Shown in pieces: positions 45,292 to 53,036 of a stretch of 64,000 bases of DNA. The notes under the pieces are model-generated. The model was not told where the DNA came from. It searched no databases and worked only from the letters and a program-made list of their open reading frames with translations. The position numbers and the translations under genes are program-made. This DNA is from CAWBVG01 sp963792175. GTDB lineage: Bacteria > Acidobacteriota > Vicinamibacteria > Vicinamibacterales > CAVVIG01. The stretch is taken from assembly GCA_963792175.1 (NCBI GenBank), contig CAWBVG010000019.1, forward strand, positions 1-64,000, in the 5' to 3' direction. The stretch's first letter is position 1. Each line of letters opens with the position of its first letter.

Positions 45292-46384
45292 GCTAGTTCC
45301 AGCGTGTGCGGGTGCGAGCGTGGTGGCGCGCGACACCGCCGCGCGCGCGAGGTTGCCGAGAATCGTCGGGTACGCCTCGCACGGCGTCCAGCAGTGCGAG
45401 CAGCGTTCTTCCATCACGTCCGCGCGCAGCTCGCGCCGGCGATCGCCGTCCCACAGCGCCGCGCAGGTCGAACGCGTTCTCGCGCAGGTTGCCCACCTTC
45501 GCGTCCCAGATCGAGCAGGCGTACAGGTTCCAATAGGCGTCGATGAAGCACGACGACGACAGCGCCGTGCACGGCAGCGGCGACTTGCCGGTTTCGTAGT
45601 ACCGGCTCACAAGCGCCTGATACCGATCCTCCAGGAACTTGACCGGATGGAGCGCCGGACCCGTTCTTCTTCCGATGGTCCTCGATCGCGCGCAGGATCT
45701 CGACGTGATGCTGCTCGACCGGATAGCCGACGTTGTCGAAGTAGTGGCCCGACTCGTGCCCGACGTTCAGGTGCAGCTCCGATCGGCGGAAATCGGGAAT
45801 CACCTCTCGGATGGCGGCGATCGTCTCGTCGACGCGGCTGGCGTTCTTCGCCATCAGCGTCATGCCGACCACGGTCTGAAAGTTTGACCGCTTGATGCCG
45901 CGCAGCCGCCGGAACGTCTCGATCGCCCTTGTCCCAGCTGCCCGGCAGCCCGCGCATCTCTTCGTGCAGCGCCTCGCGGGCCGTCGATGCTGATGGTCGT
46001 CATCAGCCGGCCGACGCCGCGCTCCAGCGTCTGCTCGACGAGCTCGACCGTCTTGTCGCCGAACCAGCCGGTCGTCGGGAAATTCAGGAGATACAGCGAC
46101 CGGCAGCTCTTCTGAATCGCCGCGACCAGTTCGTCGAGATCGCGCCGCATGAACAGTTCGCCGCCGGTGAGATGAACCCACTTGAACTGCGGCCAGCTCT
46201 CGAAGAAGAGCGCGACCTCCTCCGGCGTCATCTCGTTCACGCTCTTCTTCTGCCAGATGTTGCACATCTCGCAGCGGAAGTTGCAGTGATACGTCGCGAC
46301 GAAGGTGACTTTGTAGGGCAGGTCGGGCGAGCGCAGGTTGGCGCCCAGGATGGCGCCAGCGAGCCCGATTTGGCGGGTCAGCAT
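45289..46384 (-). CDS. Radical SAM enzyme with SPASM-like C-terminus, frameshifted
   Basis: About 365 residues. The cluster site is TYHCNFRCEMCNIWQKK (CxxxCxxC at CNFRCEMC). HLTGGELFMRRDLDEL is the GGE motif. RLMTTISIDG carries the usual SIDG, and QTVVGMTLMAKNASRVDETI a later strand. The C-terminal part has CTALSSSCFIDAYWNLYACSIWD and CSHCWTPCEAYPTILGN, a cysteine set like a SPASM auxiliary-cluster domain. Slips occur near 45950, 45925, 45655 and 45420. It is a paralogue, in broad terms, of 38936-40102 and is divergent from the GT2/GT39-like/SDR operon. The stop codon lies in a heptad array. Substrate unknown. Confidence 0.82.
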
Positions 46385-46446
46385 GTACCGGGACTTCGAT
46401 CGTAACAGACCGACTGATACCGGTCAACGCATTGATGGCGTGGACC

Positions 46447-46476
46447 TTGACCCGATCTCGACGCGGTCGTTATACT
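46447..46476 (+). promoter_or_regulatory. Promoter of the GT2/GT39-like/SDR operon
   Basis: TTGACC (46447-46452), an 18-bp spacer and TATACT (46471-46476), 45 bp before the GTG start at 46522. Confidence 0.65.
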
Positions 46477-46521
46477 GGCCGGTCTGTTCCCAACCGCCCG
46501 ACAGCTCCAACTGCCCGAACC

Positions 46522-47202
46522 GTGAGCGACACCCGTGTCACCGTGGTCATCCCCGCCAAGGATGAAGAAGGGCTCATCGGCGAGATTGTCGACTCGGTGC
46601 GACCGTACGCGGACGAAGTGCTGGTCGTCGACGGCCACTCGCGCGATCGGACGCGCGACATCGCCGTCGAGCACGGCGCCCGCGTCATTCAGGATAACGG
46701 CCGCGGCAAGGGCGAGGCGCTGCGGCTCTCGATCAGCGCCGCCACCACCGGCATCGTCGTCTTCATCGACGCCGACGGCTCGCACGATCCGCACGGACAT
46801 TCCCGCGCTCGTCGCGCCGATCAAGGCCGGACCAGGCCGACATGGTCATCGGCTCGCGCGGCAAGGGCGGCAGCGACGAGCTTCACGGCACGCTCGAGCA
46901 GTTCATCCGCTACGTCGGATCGCAGCTGATCATGCTCGCGATCAACTATCGCTGGAACGTCCGGCTGACCGACAGCCAGAACGGCTTCCGCGCCATTCGC
47001 CGCGACGTCGGCCGGCAAACTCGGTCTGACGTCGAACCTGACGACGATCGAGCAGGAAATGCTGATGAAGGCCCTCAAGCAGGGCTACCGCGTCAGCGAG
47101 ATCGCCAGCCACGAATACGAGCGCCGATGGGGGACGTCGAAGGTCGTGGTCTGGAAGCTGTGGTTCGCGTACGTCTGGTCGTTCCTCCGCAACCTGATTT
47201 GA
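46522..47202 (+). CDS. Glycosyltransferase family 2, frameshifted
   Basis: About 226 residues. Starts (GTG) SDTRVTVVIPAKDEEGLIGEIV, with the nucleotide-binding VLVVDGHSRDRTRDIA and metal-site region GIVVFIDADGSHDP. After slips near 46795, 46832 and 47010 it continues ADMVIGSRGKGGSDELHG, LTDSQNGFRAIRRDV, LTTIEQEMLMKALKQGYRV and VVVWKLWFAYVWSFLRNLI. It is a polyprenyl-phosphate-sugar-synthase-like GT2, and the FRAI and EQEML blocks are typical. The TTGA at its end is shared with the next gene, a GT39-like membrane protein that would use the lipid-linked sugar it makes. Confidence 0.84.
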
Positions 47203-48923
47203 CCGAAGGCTACGACCTCAGCCGGCGGTCGGCGCTGCTCTGGGTCGCTGCCGCCACTGCCGTCGGCGCGGCGCTCCGCTTTTACGGCCTCGGCCTGGGG
47301 CGCGCCGTACTTCCACTTCCACATCGACGAGCACATCGTCTTCACCTACGCGGAATCGCTCTCTCGAAACACCAAGGAAGCCGCGGAGTCGGCGAAGTTC
47401 TTCATGTACTCGCCGGTGCCGATGTACATCCTGAACGGGATGACCGCGGCGTCACAACGCGCTCGTCCACCGGCTGGATCTCACCGTTCCCCGCGACGAA
47501 GTCACCTACATGCTGCTGGGACGCGTCGATTTCCGCCGCGCTGGGCACCGCGACCATCCCTCTCGTGTACCACGTCGCGCGCCACGTGTCGGGCCGCCTG
47601 GCGGGCGTCTTCGCCGCGTTTTTCCTGGCGTTCTCCGTCATCCACCTGCGCGAGTCGCACTTCTTCAGCCTCGACGTGAGCATGACGTTCTTCACGGTCG
47701 TCGCCTGGTGCTTTCTGGTGCGCACCGTCGAGCGCGGCGATGCCGTGGGCGCCGCGGGCTCCGCGCTCGGCCTCGGACTCGGCGTCGCCTCGAAGTATTC
47801 GGCGGCGTTCATCGGGCCGATGATCGGGATCGCGGAACTGCTGTCGCCGTTCGGCCCGCGAGCGCTTGACGCCGATCCGGCCATGGATCCGCGTCGTCGT
47901 GCGGACGGCCCTCACCGGCCTTGCCGGTATCGCCATCTTCCTGCTGCTGGATCCGCTGGTGGTGCGCTATTTCGACAAGTTTCAGAGCGACATCAAGGTC
48001 TGGGTCATCGACCCGCTCAGCGGAACCTCGAAGCCCGAATGGATCGCGCAGTTCGCCGACGTCAACGCGATTCCGTACTGGTTCACGAACCTGCTGTGGT
48101 GGGGGCTGGGGCCGGCGCTCGAGATCTGGGCGATTGCCGGCGTGGTGTGGCTGCTGTGGCGGCGCGATCGGATGTCGCTCCTGACGGCGGCTGTTTCCGA
48201 TCGTGTACTGGCTGTCGGCGGGCAAGACCGCCACCATCGCGCCCTTCATCCGCTACACCGTTCCATTGGCGCCTCCCCTCGCGGTCGCTGCCGCCGCGTT
48301 CAGCGCTGATCTCTGTTCGACGCCCGCGCTGGCGCCGCCTGAGCGTCGTCGCCACGACGATCGTCATCGGGACGACCGCGCTCTGGGCGATCGCGTACAT
48401 GAACGTCTACCGTCAGCCGGACAGCCGCCTCGAAGCCTCGGCCTGGCTGCTCAAGAATGTCCCCGCGGGCTCGAAGATTCTGGTCGAGCCGTCGCACAAC
48501 ACGCCGCCCATGGGCTCGTACCTGAACGGCGTCAACTTCTACGGCAACTACGTGCTGTTCTACCCGCAGACGGATAGGCACGACTACTATCAGCTGTACG
48601 CGCTCGATACCTACCGCAGCCTGTATAACCGCGGCACGGACGACGACTTCCGCCGCAATTACATTCAGTCGCGGCTCGCGCTGGTCGACTGGATCGTGAT
48701 GGACGACACGTTCCTCCAGCAGTATCAGCATCTCCCGTCGCCCGATCACGCCGTGGTCAAGCAGTACTACAAGGATCTGTTCGACGGCCGTCTTGGCTTC
48801 AAGCTGGTCAAGACCTTCAAGACCTATCCCTCGCTGTTCGGTCTGACGATCAACGACGACGATGCGGAGTTGACGTTCCGGCTGTTCGACCATCCCCGCG
48901 TGTTCGTCTTCCTTCGCCAATGA
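47199..48923 (+). CDS. GT39-like (PMT_2) membrane glycosyltransferase, frameshifted
   Basis: About 574 residues. Begins (TTG) TEGYDLSRRSALLWVAAATAV. The catalytic first loop reads FHIDEHIVFTYAESLSRNTKE with the acidic DE pair after a slip near 47298. Further slips occur near 47455, 47530, 47880, 48195 and 48320. Membrane segments include VSGRLAGVFAAFFLAFSVIH, VSMTFFTVVAWCFLV and TALTGLAGIAIFLLL. The C-terminal 200 residues form an outside domain (SRLEASAWLLKNVPAGSKIL, YLNGVNFYGNYVLFYPQTDR). The family moves sugars from polyprenyl phosphate to an acceptor outside the membrane. It overlaps the GT2 upstream by 4 bp and the SDR gene downstream by 4 bp. Confidence 0.8.
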   Translation: MTEGYDLSRRSALLWVAAATAVGAALRFYGLGLGRAVLPLPHRRAHRLHLRGIALSKHQGSRGVGEVLHVLAGADVHPERDDRGVTTRSSTGWISPFPATKSPTCCWDASISAALGTATIPLVYHVARHVSGRLAGVFAAFFLAFSVIHLRESHFFSLDVSMTFFTVVAWCFLVRTVERGDAVGAAGSALGLGLGVASKYSAAFIGPMIGIAELLSPFGPRALDADPAMDPRRRADGPHRPCRYRHLPAAGSAGGALFRQVSERHQGLGHRPAQRNLEARMDRAVRRRQRDSVLVHEPAVVGAGAGARDLGDCRRGVAAVAARSDVAPDGGCFRSCTGCRRARPPPSRPSSATPFHWRLPSRSLPPRSALISVRRPRWRRLSVVATTIVIGTTALWAIAYMNVYRQPDSRLEASAWLLKNVPAGSKILVEPSHNTPPMGSYLNGVNFYGNYVLFYPQTDRHDYYQLYALDTYRSLYNRGTDDDFRRNYIQSRLALVDWIVMDDTFLQQYQHLPSPDHAVVKQYYKDLFDGRLGFKLVKTFKTYPSLFGLTINDDDAELTFRLFDHPRVFVFLRQ

Positions 48924-49939
48924 AGGCGTTGGTCACCGGCGGCACCGGGTTCATCGGACGACGGCTCGTCCGGCAGCTCGTCGCGCACTACGGCGTGGAC
49001 GCCGTCGCATGCCTGGTCAAGCCGCCGGTCACGCCGCTCGAAGCCGAGGCGCTCGAAGCGTTCCGCGGTCAGGGTCTGCGGCTCATCGAAGGCGACCTGA
49101 TGGCCCGACCGGTCGCCGCTCAGCCGCCGCCAGCGGTCGACGTCGTCTTCCACCTCGCGGCAAACATCGACACCGACGCGTCGCTGGAAGCCCTCCGCGT
49201 CAACCACGAGGGCACCGATCGATTGCTCGACTGGCTGTCGGTCGTCTCCCGTGGGACACGGATGGTGTATGCGAGCTCGGTTGCGGTTCACGATCGGATG
49301 GCCGCGCCGGAGGGACCGATTGTCGAAACCAGTCCTCTGACTCCCCGGACCGGTTACGGACGGACAAAGCTGCGGGGCGAAGAGATCCTGGCCGAACGCG
49401 CTACACGCGATGGCTACTCGTGGACCGTGCTCCGGCTGCCCACGGTCTACGGGCCCGGACAGAAACCCGACGGCTTGTTCGATCAGCTCATCAAACGAGC
49501 GGAGGGCGGCTCGCTGCTCGGCCGCCTCGACTGGCCGGGGCGCACGAGCATCGTTCACGTGGACGATGTGGCGGCGGCGATGATCGAGCTGGCGGGCCGG
49601 CCCGAAGCGGCAGGCGAGGTGTTCTGTATCGCGAGTGACGAATCGCTCACCGTCGGCGAGCTGGCAAGGGGCATCGGCGCAGCGATCGGGCGTCCGGTTC
49701 GACCGATTGCGATTCCCGGGCCGCTGGTCGCGATCGCACGGTGGATCGTGTGGAACCGCGCGATCGCGGCGATGGTCCCCGCCTCCGGCCGGCTCGCGTT
49801 CTGGCGTCTCAGCCTGATCATCAGCGACGGTTTCTGGTTCGACACCACGAAGTTCCGCCGCGTCTACACCAGGCCGCTGAAGACTCTGCCGGAAGGACTT
49901 CGCAGCCTGAAGTTGAGGAGCTTGAGACTTGAGACTTGA
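48920..49939 (+). CDS. NAD-dependent epimerase/dehydratase (extended SDR)
   Basis: A clean 339-residue SDR. MKALVTGGTGFIGRRLVRQL gives the GGxGxxG site. VVFHLAANIDTDASLEAL, YASSVAVHDRMA and YGRTKLRGEEIL (YxxxK) form the active site. LPTVYGPGQKPDGLF and IVHVDDVAAAMIEL follow. Residues about 255-300 (GPLVAIARWIVWNRAIAAMVP) are hydrophobic and may bind a membrane substrate. The last ten codons (LKLRSLRLET) are written by the heptad array that begins at 49908, so the natural C-terminus may have ended earlier. It overlaps the GT39-like gene by 4 bp and ends the operon. Confidence 0.88.
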   Translation: MKALVTGGTGFIGRRLVRQLVAHYGVDAVACLVKPPVTPLEAEALEAFRGQGLRLIEGDLMARPVAAQPPPAVDVVFHLAANIDTDASLEALRVNHEGTDRLLDWLSVVSRGTRMVYASSVAVHDRMAAPEGPIVETSPLTPRTGYGRTKLRGEEILAERATRDGYSWTVLRLPTVYGPGQKPDGLFDQLIKRAEGGSLLGRLDWPGRTSIVHVDDVAAAMIELAGRPEAAGEVFCIASDESLTVGELARGIGAAIGRPVRPIAIPGPLVAIARWIVWNRAIAAMVPASGRLAFWRLSLIISDGFWFDTTKFRRVYTRPLKTLPEGLRSLKLRSLRLET

Positions 49940-49945
49940 AACTTG
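49908..49945. repeat. Heptad repeat array, ACTTGAG type
   Basis: Units agttgag, (ga)gcttgag, acttgag, acttgaa, acttgag leading directly into a long hairpin. The first part is translated as the end of the SDR gene. No inverted partner array was found nearby. Confidence 0.8.
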
Positions 49946-49977
49946 AGGCTTAGCGCGCCTTCAGGCGCGCTAAGCCT
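49946..49977. terminator. 14-bp perfect hairpin between convergent genes
   Basis: aggcttagcgcgcc and ggcgcgctaagcct form a perfect stem with a TTCA loop. It covers the stop codon of the minus-strand hydrolase gene (49950) and lies 7 bp after the SDR stop, so it can act on both transcripts. No T-tract follows. The TTCA/TGAA loop and GCGC stem resemble the element at 61204-61254. Confidence 0.75.
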
Positions 49978-50927
49978 GCACGCTCGTCGGCCGAGATCGC
50001 GTCAAGGAAAGCCGTCTTCGTCAGCTCGAACCCGGCTGTCGTGTGAAAGACCCACCCGGCGGCGCCCGCGCTGCGCGCCTCCGTCACCGCACGGGCGTAG
50101 TTGGCGGCGCCGAGCGGCTTCCCATCGTCCGCGCGCCGCTCCTCGTTCAAGTAGATCGGTACCGATCGCCCGGCCTTGTCGAGCACCGCTCGCAGCGCAC
50201 GAACGCGTGCGCCGGTCGCCGTTGCCCAGTCGTCGGTCCGCGGCAGGTGCGCCGCTACCAGATCGACCCCGACTGCCTCCGCCCCGGTGCCGGCCTCCTC
50301 GCGGAGGTTCTGCGCACCCGCGTCTGTCACCTCGCCCTTGGCGGACACGAAGTGGTACTCGGTGCTCGAGATCGTCACCAGCCGCGCCGGGTCGATCGCC
50401 TTGACTTTGTCGCGGAGCGCGCGCGCAGCGCGGTGCGAAATGGGACCGTCCCCGTGATCGTGTTCGTTGTACAGATCGAACACGACGTTCCGGTACTCGC
50501 GAAGGGCGCTCGCGATCGACTCGACAGCCTTGAGGCGAGCCGCATCCGACGCAAACAGCGCAAACGGCTGTCCGGGCAGTTGGCCTGGCCGCAGCAGGAC
50601 CAGCTCGAAGATCAAGCCGCGCGACTCGAGACGTTTGGCCAGTTGAACGAGGCGCGTCCGTCCCGGCTCGCTGAGCGTGCCGTCCGGCAAATAGATCGGC
50701 TCGTGCCAGTGCGCCCAGACGCGCACGAGGTTGATGCCCCACGACTTCAAGGCATCCAGATCCTGATCGCGCGGGGCGGCCGGACCCAGCGCGTCGAACA
50801 GGCTGACGCCGACCACGAATTGCGGGTGCCCATCCAGCTGAAACGCCTTGGCGTCCACCGTGAGAGCCGGGCGCGGCGCCGCTGCGACGAACGCGACCAG
50901 CGCGAGCGCGCCAATCGCGGCGGCCAT
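49950..50927 (-). CDS. Exported glycoside hydrolase-like protein (cellulase-fold TIM barrel)
   Basis: A clean 325-residue protein. The N-terminus AAAIGALALVAFVAAA is a signal peptide or anchor. Barrel features: FVVGVSLFDALG, LKSWGINLVRVWAHWHEPIY, GLIFELVLLRPGQ, and the likely acid/base in VVFDLYNEHDHGD (NE pair at about residues 165-168). LVTISSTEYHFVS follows, then a second acidic site in VPIYLNEERRADDG (about 270). The NE-then-E arrangement matches clan GH-A families such as GH5. It could trim a polysaccharide. The start at 50927 leaves a two-base gap to the lipoprotein gene upstream, so they are co-transcribed. The C-terminus LARLKAR is encoded by the hairpin at 49946-49977. Confidence 0.75.
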   Translation of the reverse strand: MAAAIGALALVAFVAAAPRPALTVDAKAFQLDGHPQFVVGVSLFDALGPAAPRDQDLDALKSWGINLVRVWAHWHEPIYLPDGTLSEPGRTRLVQLAKRLESRGLIFELVLLRPGQLPGQPFALFASDAARLKAVESIASALREYRNVVFDLYNEHDHGDGPISHRAARALRDKVKAIDPARLVTISSTEYHFVSAKGEVTDAGAQNLREEAGTGAEAVGVDLVAAHLPRTDDWATATGARVRALRAVLDKAGRSVPIYLNEERRADDGKPLGAANYARAVTEARSAGAAGWVFHTTAGFELTKTAFLDAISADERAGLARLKAR

Positions 50928-50929
50928 GC

Positions 50930-51805
50930 CTATTCGGAGCCGATACGTCCTGGAACGCGGTAGCGAAGACTGCTGGTCGTCACGCCGATGCCTTCGAAAC
51001 GACTGCTGCACAACCACCACTTCCAGTTCTCGTAGATTGCCGTGAGCCGGCAAATCCCCGTGACGGTTTCGGTCTTGCCGGCGTTTGGGTTCTTGGGATC
51101 CTTCGGGATGTCCTTGAATACACACGTGCCGCTGACGTCCGCGAACGTCCGGTCGGCGTTTGGCGTTACCGAGACGTTCGTATAGGTGCCCGACAGGATC
51201 TGAAAATTGATCCGGTTGTTGGCCACGTCGTTGTACTCGGACGCCTTCTCCGAGCAGCTGTCGCTGAAATCGGCGACCGCCTGCTGCGCCGGAATCGTAG
51301 AGGTCGGAAACAGCTCGGTCAGGAAACGCATGCTGATCGTCATGATTTCCTTCGGCGAGTCGTTGTAGTGCACCTGCACGGTCGACGACACGGAGTTCTC
51401 CTTCGGCTGCCCCGCCGAGGTGTATTTCTCCGTGATCAGCAGCTTCAACGTATAGAGATCCGGCGTCGTCTGCTGCCTGGGCGCCCGCCAGGTCGCGATC
51501 GGGCCCGAGCCTGTGAACGTGCCGTTCACCGGCGTGGCTGACCATTGATACGTGAGTTGATCGAGCGGCGTTTCAGCGTCGGAGACAAACGCCGTCGCCA
51601 CGACTGCCTGATCGGCTTCGACGCGTGGACTGCTGACCGTCATCGACGCGATGATCGGCGCGTCGTTGCGCACAACAACTGGAGGTGGCTCGACCACGGC
51701 GGGAGGCGTAACCGGCGACGGTTTGGTTGTGGAGTCACCACAGCTCAGCGCGCAAAACGCGACGACGAATACGGAAGAGAAGACCAGCGGTCCGCGGCTC
51801 TGCAC
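50930..51805 (-). CDS. Lipoprotein, divergent paralogue of 51897-53018
   Basis: A clean 291-residue lipoprotein beginning at GTG 51805. The signal VFSSVFVVAFCALSC ends in a lipobox (CALSC). A Pro-rich stretch is followed by an Ig-like domain (about 50-145: DAPIIASMTVSSPRVEADQAV, YQWSATPVNGTFTGSG, ATWRAPRQQTTPD, LLITEKYT). A C-terminal domain holds NDSPKEIMTISMRFLTELF, FSDSCSEKASEYNDVANNR and GTCVFKDIP, with four or five Cys and SSRFEGIG near the end. The neighbouring plus-strand gene shares the same order of blocks. It is followed by the hydrolase gene after two bases. A TAAAAT box sits at 51833-51838 on its strand, overlapping a palindrome. Confidence 0.76.
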   Translation of the reverse strand: MQSRGPLVFSSVFVVAFCALSCGDSTTKPSPVTPPAVVEPPPVVVRNDAPIIASMTVSSPRVEADQAVVATAFVSDAETPLDQLTYQWSATPVNGTFTGSGPIATWRAPRQQTTPDLYTLKLLITEKYTSAGQPKENSVSSTVQVHYNDSPKEIMTISMRFLTELFPTSTIPAQQAVADFSDSCSEKASEYNDVANNRINFQILSGTYTNVSVTPNADRTFADVSGTCVFKDIPKDPKNPNAGKTETVTGICRLTAIYENWKWWLCSSRFEGIGVTTSSLRYRVPGRIGSE

Positions 51806-51816
51806 GAATACAGCTC

Positions 51817-51835
51817 AGCTGTATTTTAGCCACGT
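51817..51835. promoter_or_regulatory. Palindrome in the divergent lipoprotein promoter region
   Basis: aatacagct and agctgtatt are perfect 9-bp arms around one base. The palindrome lies just downstream of, and touching, the minus-strand TAAAAT -10 box, where a repressor would block transcription of the lipoprotein at 50930-51805. It could instead be a 5'-end hairpin. Confidence 0.5.
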
Positions 51836-51884
51836 TCCATTGTTGATCGCCAGAGCGCCCGGGACCTGGGCCGTAGGCGCCCGA

Positions 51885-51890
51885 TATAAT
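51885..51890 (+). promoter_or_regulatory. -10 box (TATAAT) of a probably leaderless promoter
   Basis: A perfect TATAAT ends six bases before the GTG at 51897, so transcription would start at the start codon. No -35 consensus and no ribosome site are present. Confidence 0.6.
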
Positions 51891-51896
51891 TTTCAG

Positions 51897-53018
51897 GTGC
51901 GACGCGCTGTGTTTACAGGGTTGCTCGGCGTTACTTGGCTTGCGATGGCTGTCTCATGCGGTGGGCCGACTGCCCCATCGGCGGTCGGGATCTCTTCGAT
52001 TGCGCCACCGACGGGAAGCACGTTCGGCGGCACGGCGATCACGATCGTTGGAACCAACTTCGCCGCGGGCGCGACCGTCAACATCGGAACCGTGCCCGCC
52101 ACCGCAGTGACGATCGAATCGCCGACCAGAATGACGGCAGTCACCGGTCAGAGCGCTGCCGGAACGGTCGACGTTGTCGTGTCGTCACTCGGTCGAACCG
52201 CGACCCTGCCTCGATCCTTCACGTACTCAGCGCCGACGCTTGCGGAGAATACTCCACCCGTCATCGTCTCAATTCGAGCGCTCGGTACTCGTCCGAACGA
52301 ACCGGCACAATTCGCCGACCTCGATGAAACGATCACTCTCACGGCTTTTGTGCAGGATGCGGAGTCGCCAATCTCTCAGCTGGGCTTCGAGTGGGCCTCA
52401 AATGCCGGTGGCACGTTCTCTGGGGCGGGTCCGGTGGTGCAGTGGCGCGCTCCGAAGAACGGTCAGACGCCATCGTCGGCGACGCTGACGGTGACCGTTG
52501 TCGAAAAATATCAGGGAGCCGATCCGACCGGGCTTCCGCTGACCAAAGAAAACCGTGTGAGCATGACGACCGTGGTGAGCCTGCACGACTCGCCCAGCGA
52601 GATCGGATCGCTGGCGCGGCAGTTTCTCTTCGATTTTTCAGATTCCAGCATCCGCGACGTCGGCTACATCCTGCGGAATTTCAGCGATCGCTGCCCTGAC
52701 GGCAAAGCGAGTGAAACGAACGATGTCGCATTCAACCGACAGCATTTCATCATCAATTCCTCTTCCATTGGATCTGCTTCGGTCAGCGTCGATTTCGCGG
52801 GCACTTGCCCACTTCGACTGCGGCGTGCCGACGCCTGCGCCGAGGTGCCGGCCGACTGGGCTTCGACGTCTCTCGACGACAAGTCCAAGTCGCATGTGAT
52901 CGGCACCGATCAAGTCACCGCGGTTTACGATTCGAGTCGACAACGCTGGGGTTTGTGCGACAGCGATTTTGACGGGCACGATGCCACGCTCTCCAGCCTG
53001 CGAGGTTTCATTCGGTAA
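51897..53018 (+). CDS. Lipoprotein with IPT/TIG domain, paralogue of 50930-51805
   Basis: A clean 373-residue lipoprotein. GTG 51897 gives a signal peptide RRAVFTGLLGVTWLAMAVSC with lipobox (MAVSC). An IPT/TIG domain follows (about 30-110: ISSIAPPTGSTFGGTAITIVG, GTVPATAVTIESPTRMTAV). Next come an Ig-like domain (TPPVIVSIRALG, FEWASNAGGTFSGAGPVVQWRAP, LTVTVVEKYQG) and a Cys-containing C-terminal domain (LHDSPSEIGSLARQFLFDF, NFSDRCPDGKASETNDVAFNRQHF, LCDSDFDGHDATLSSLRG). The last two domains parallel those of the divergent gene. An open frame extends upstream to 51651, but that part runs through the promoter and antisense to the neighbour, so the GTG start is preferred. Likely a leaderless mRNA. 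Confidence 0.8.
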   Translation: MRRAVFTGLLGVTWLAMAVSCGGPTAPSAVGISSIAPPTGSTFGGTAITIVGTNFAAGATVNIGTVPATAVTIESPTRMTAVTGQSAAGTVDVVVSSLGRTATLPRSFTYSAPTLAENTPPVIVSIRALGTRPNEPAQFADLDETITLTAFVQDAESPISQLGFEWASNAGGTFSGAGPVVQWRAPKNGQTPSSATLTVTVVEKYQGADPTGLPLTKENRVSMTTVVSLHDSPSEIGSLARQFLFDFSDSSIRDVGYILRNFSDRCPDGKASETNDVAFNRQHFIINSSSIGSASVSVDFAGTCPLRLRRADACAEVPADWASTSLDDKSKSHVIGTDQVTAVYDSSRQRWGLCDSDFDGHDATLSSLRGFIR

Positions 53019-53036
53019 CTCGGTTCGATCTAGTGA

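Noticed and set aside
51651..51896. An 82-codon N-terminal extension of the IPT/TIG lipoprotein.
   Set aside because: It would run antisense through the neighbouring lipoprotein's start and through the TATAAT box; the GTG at 51897 gives a proper signal peptide and lipobox.
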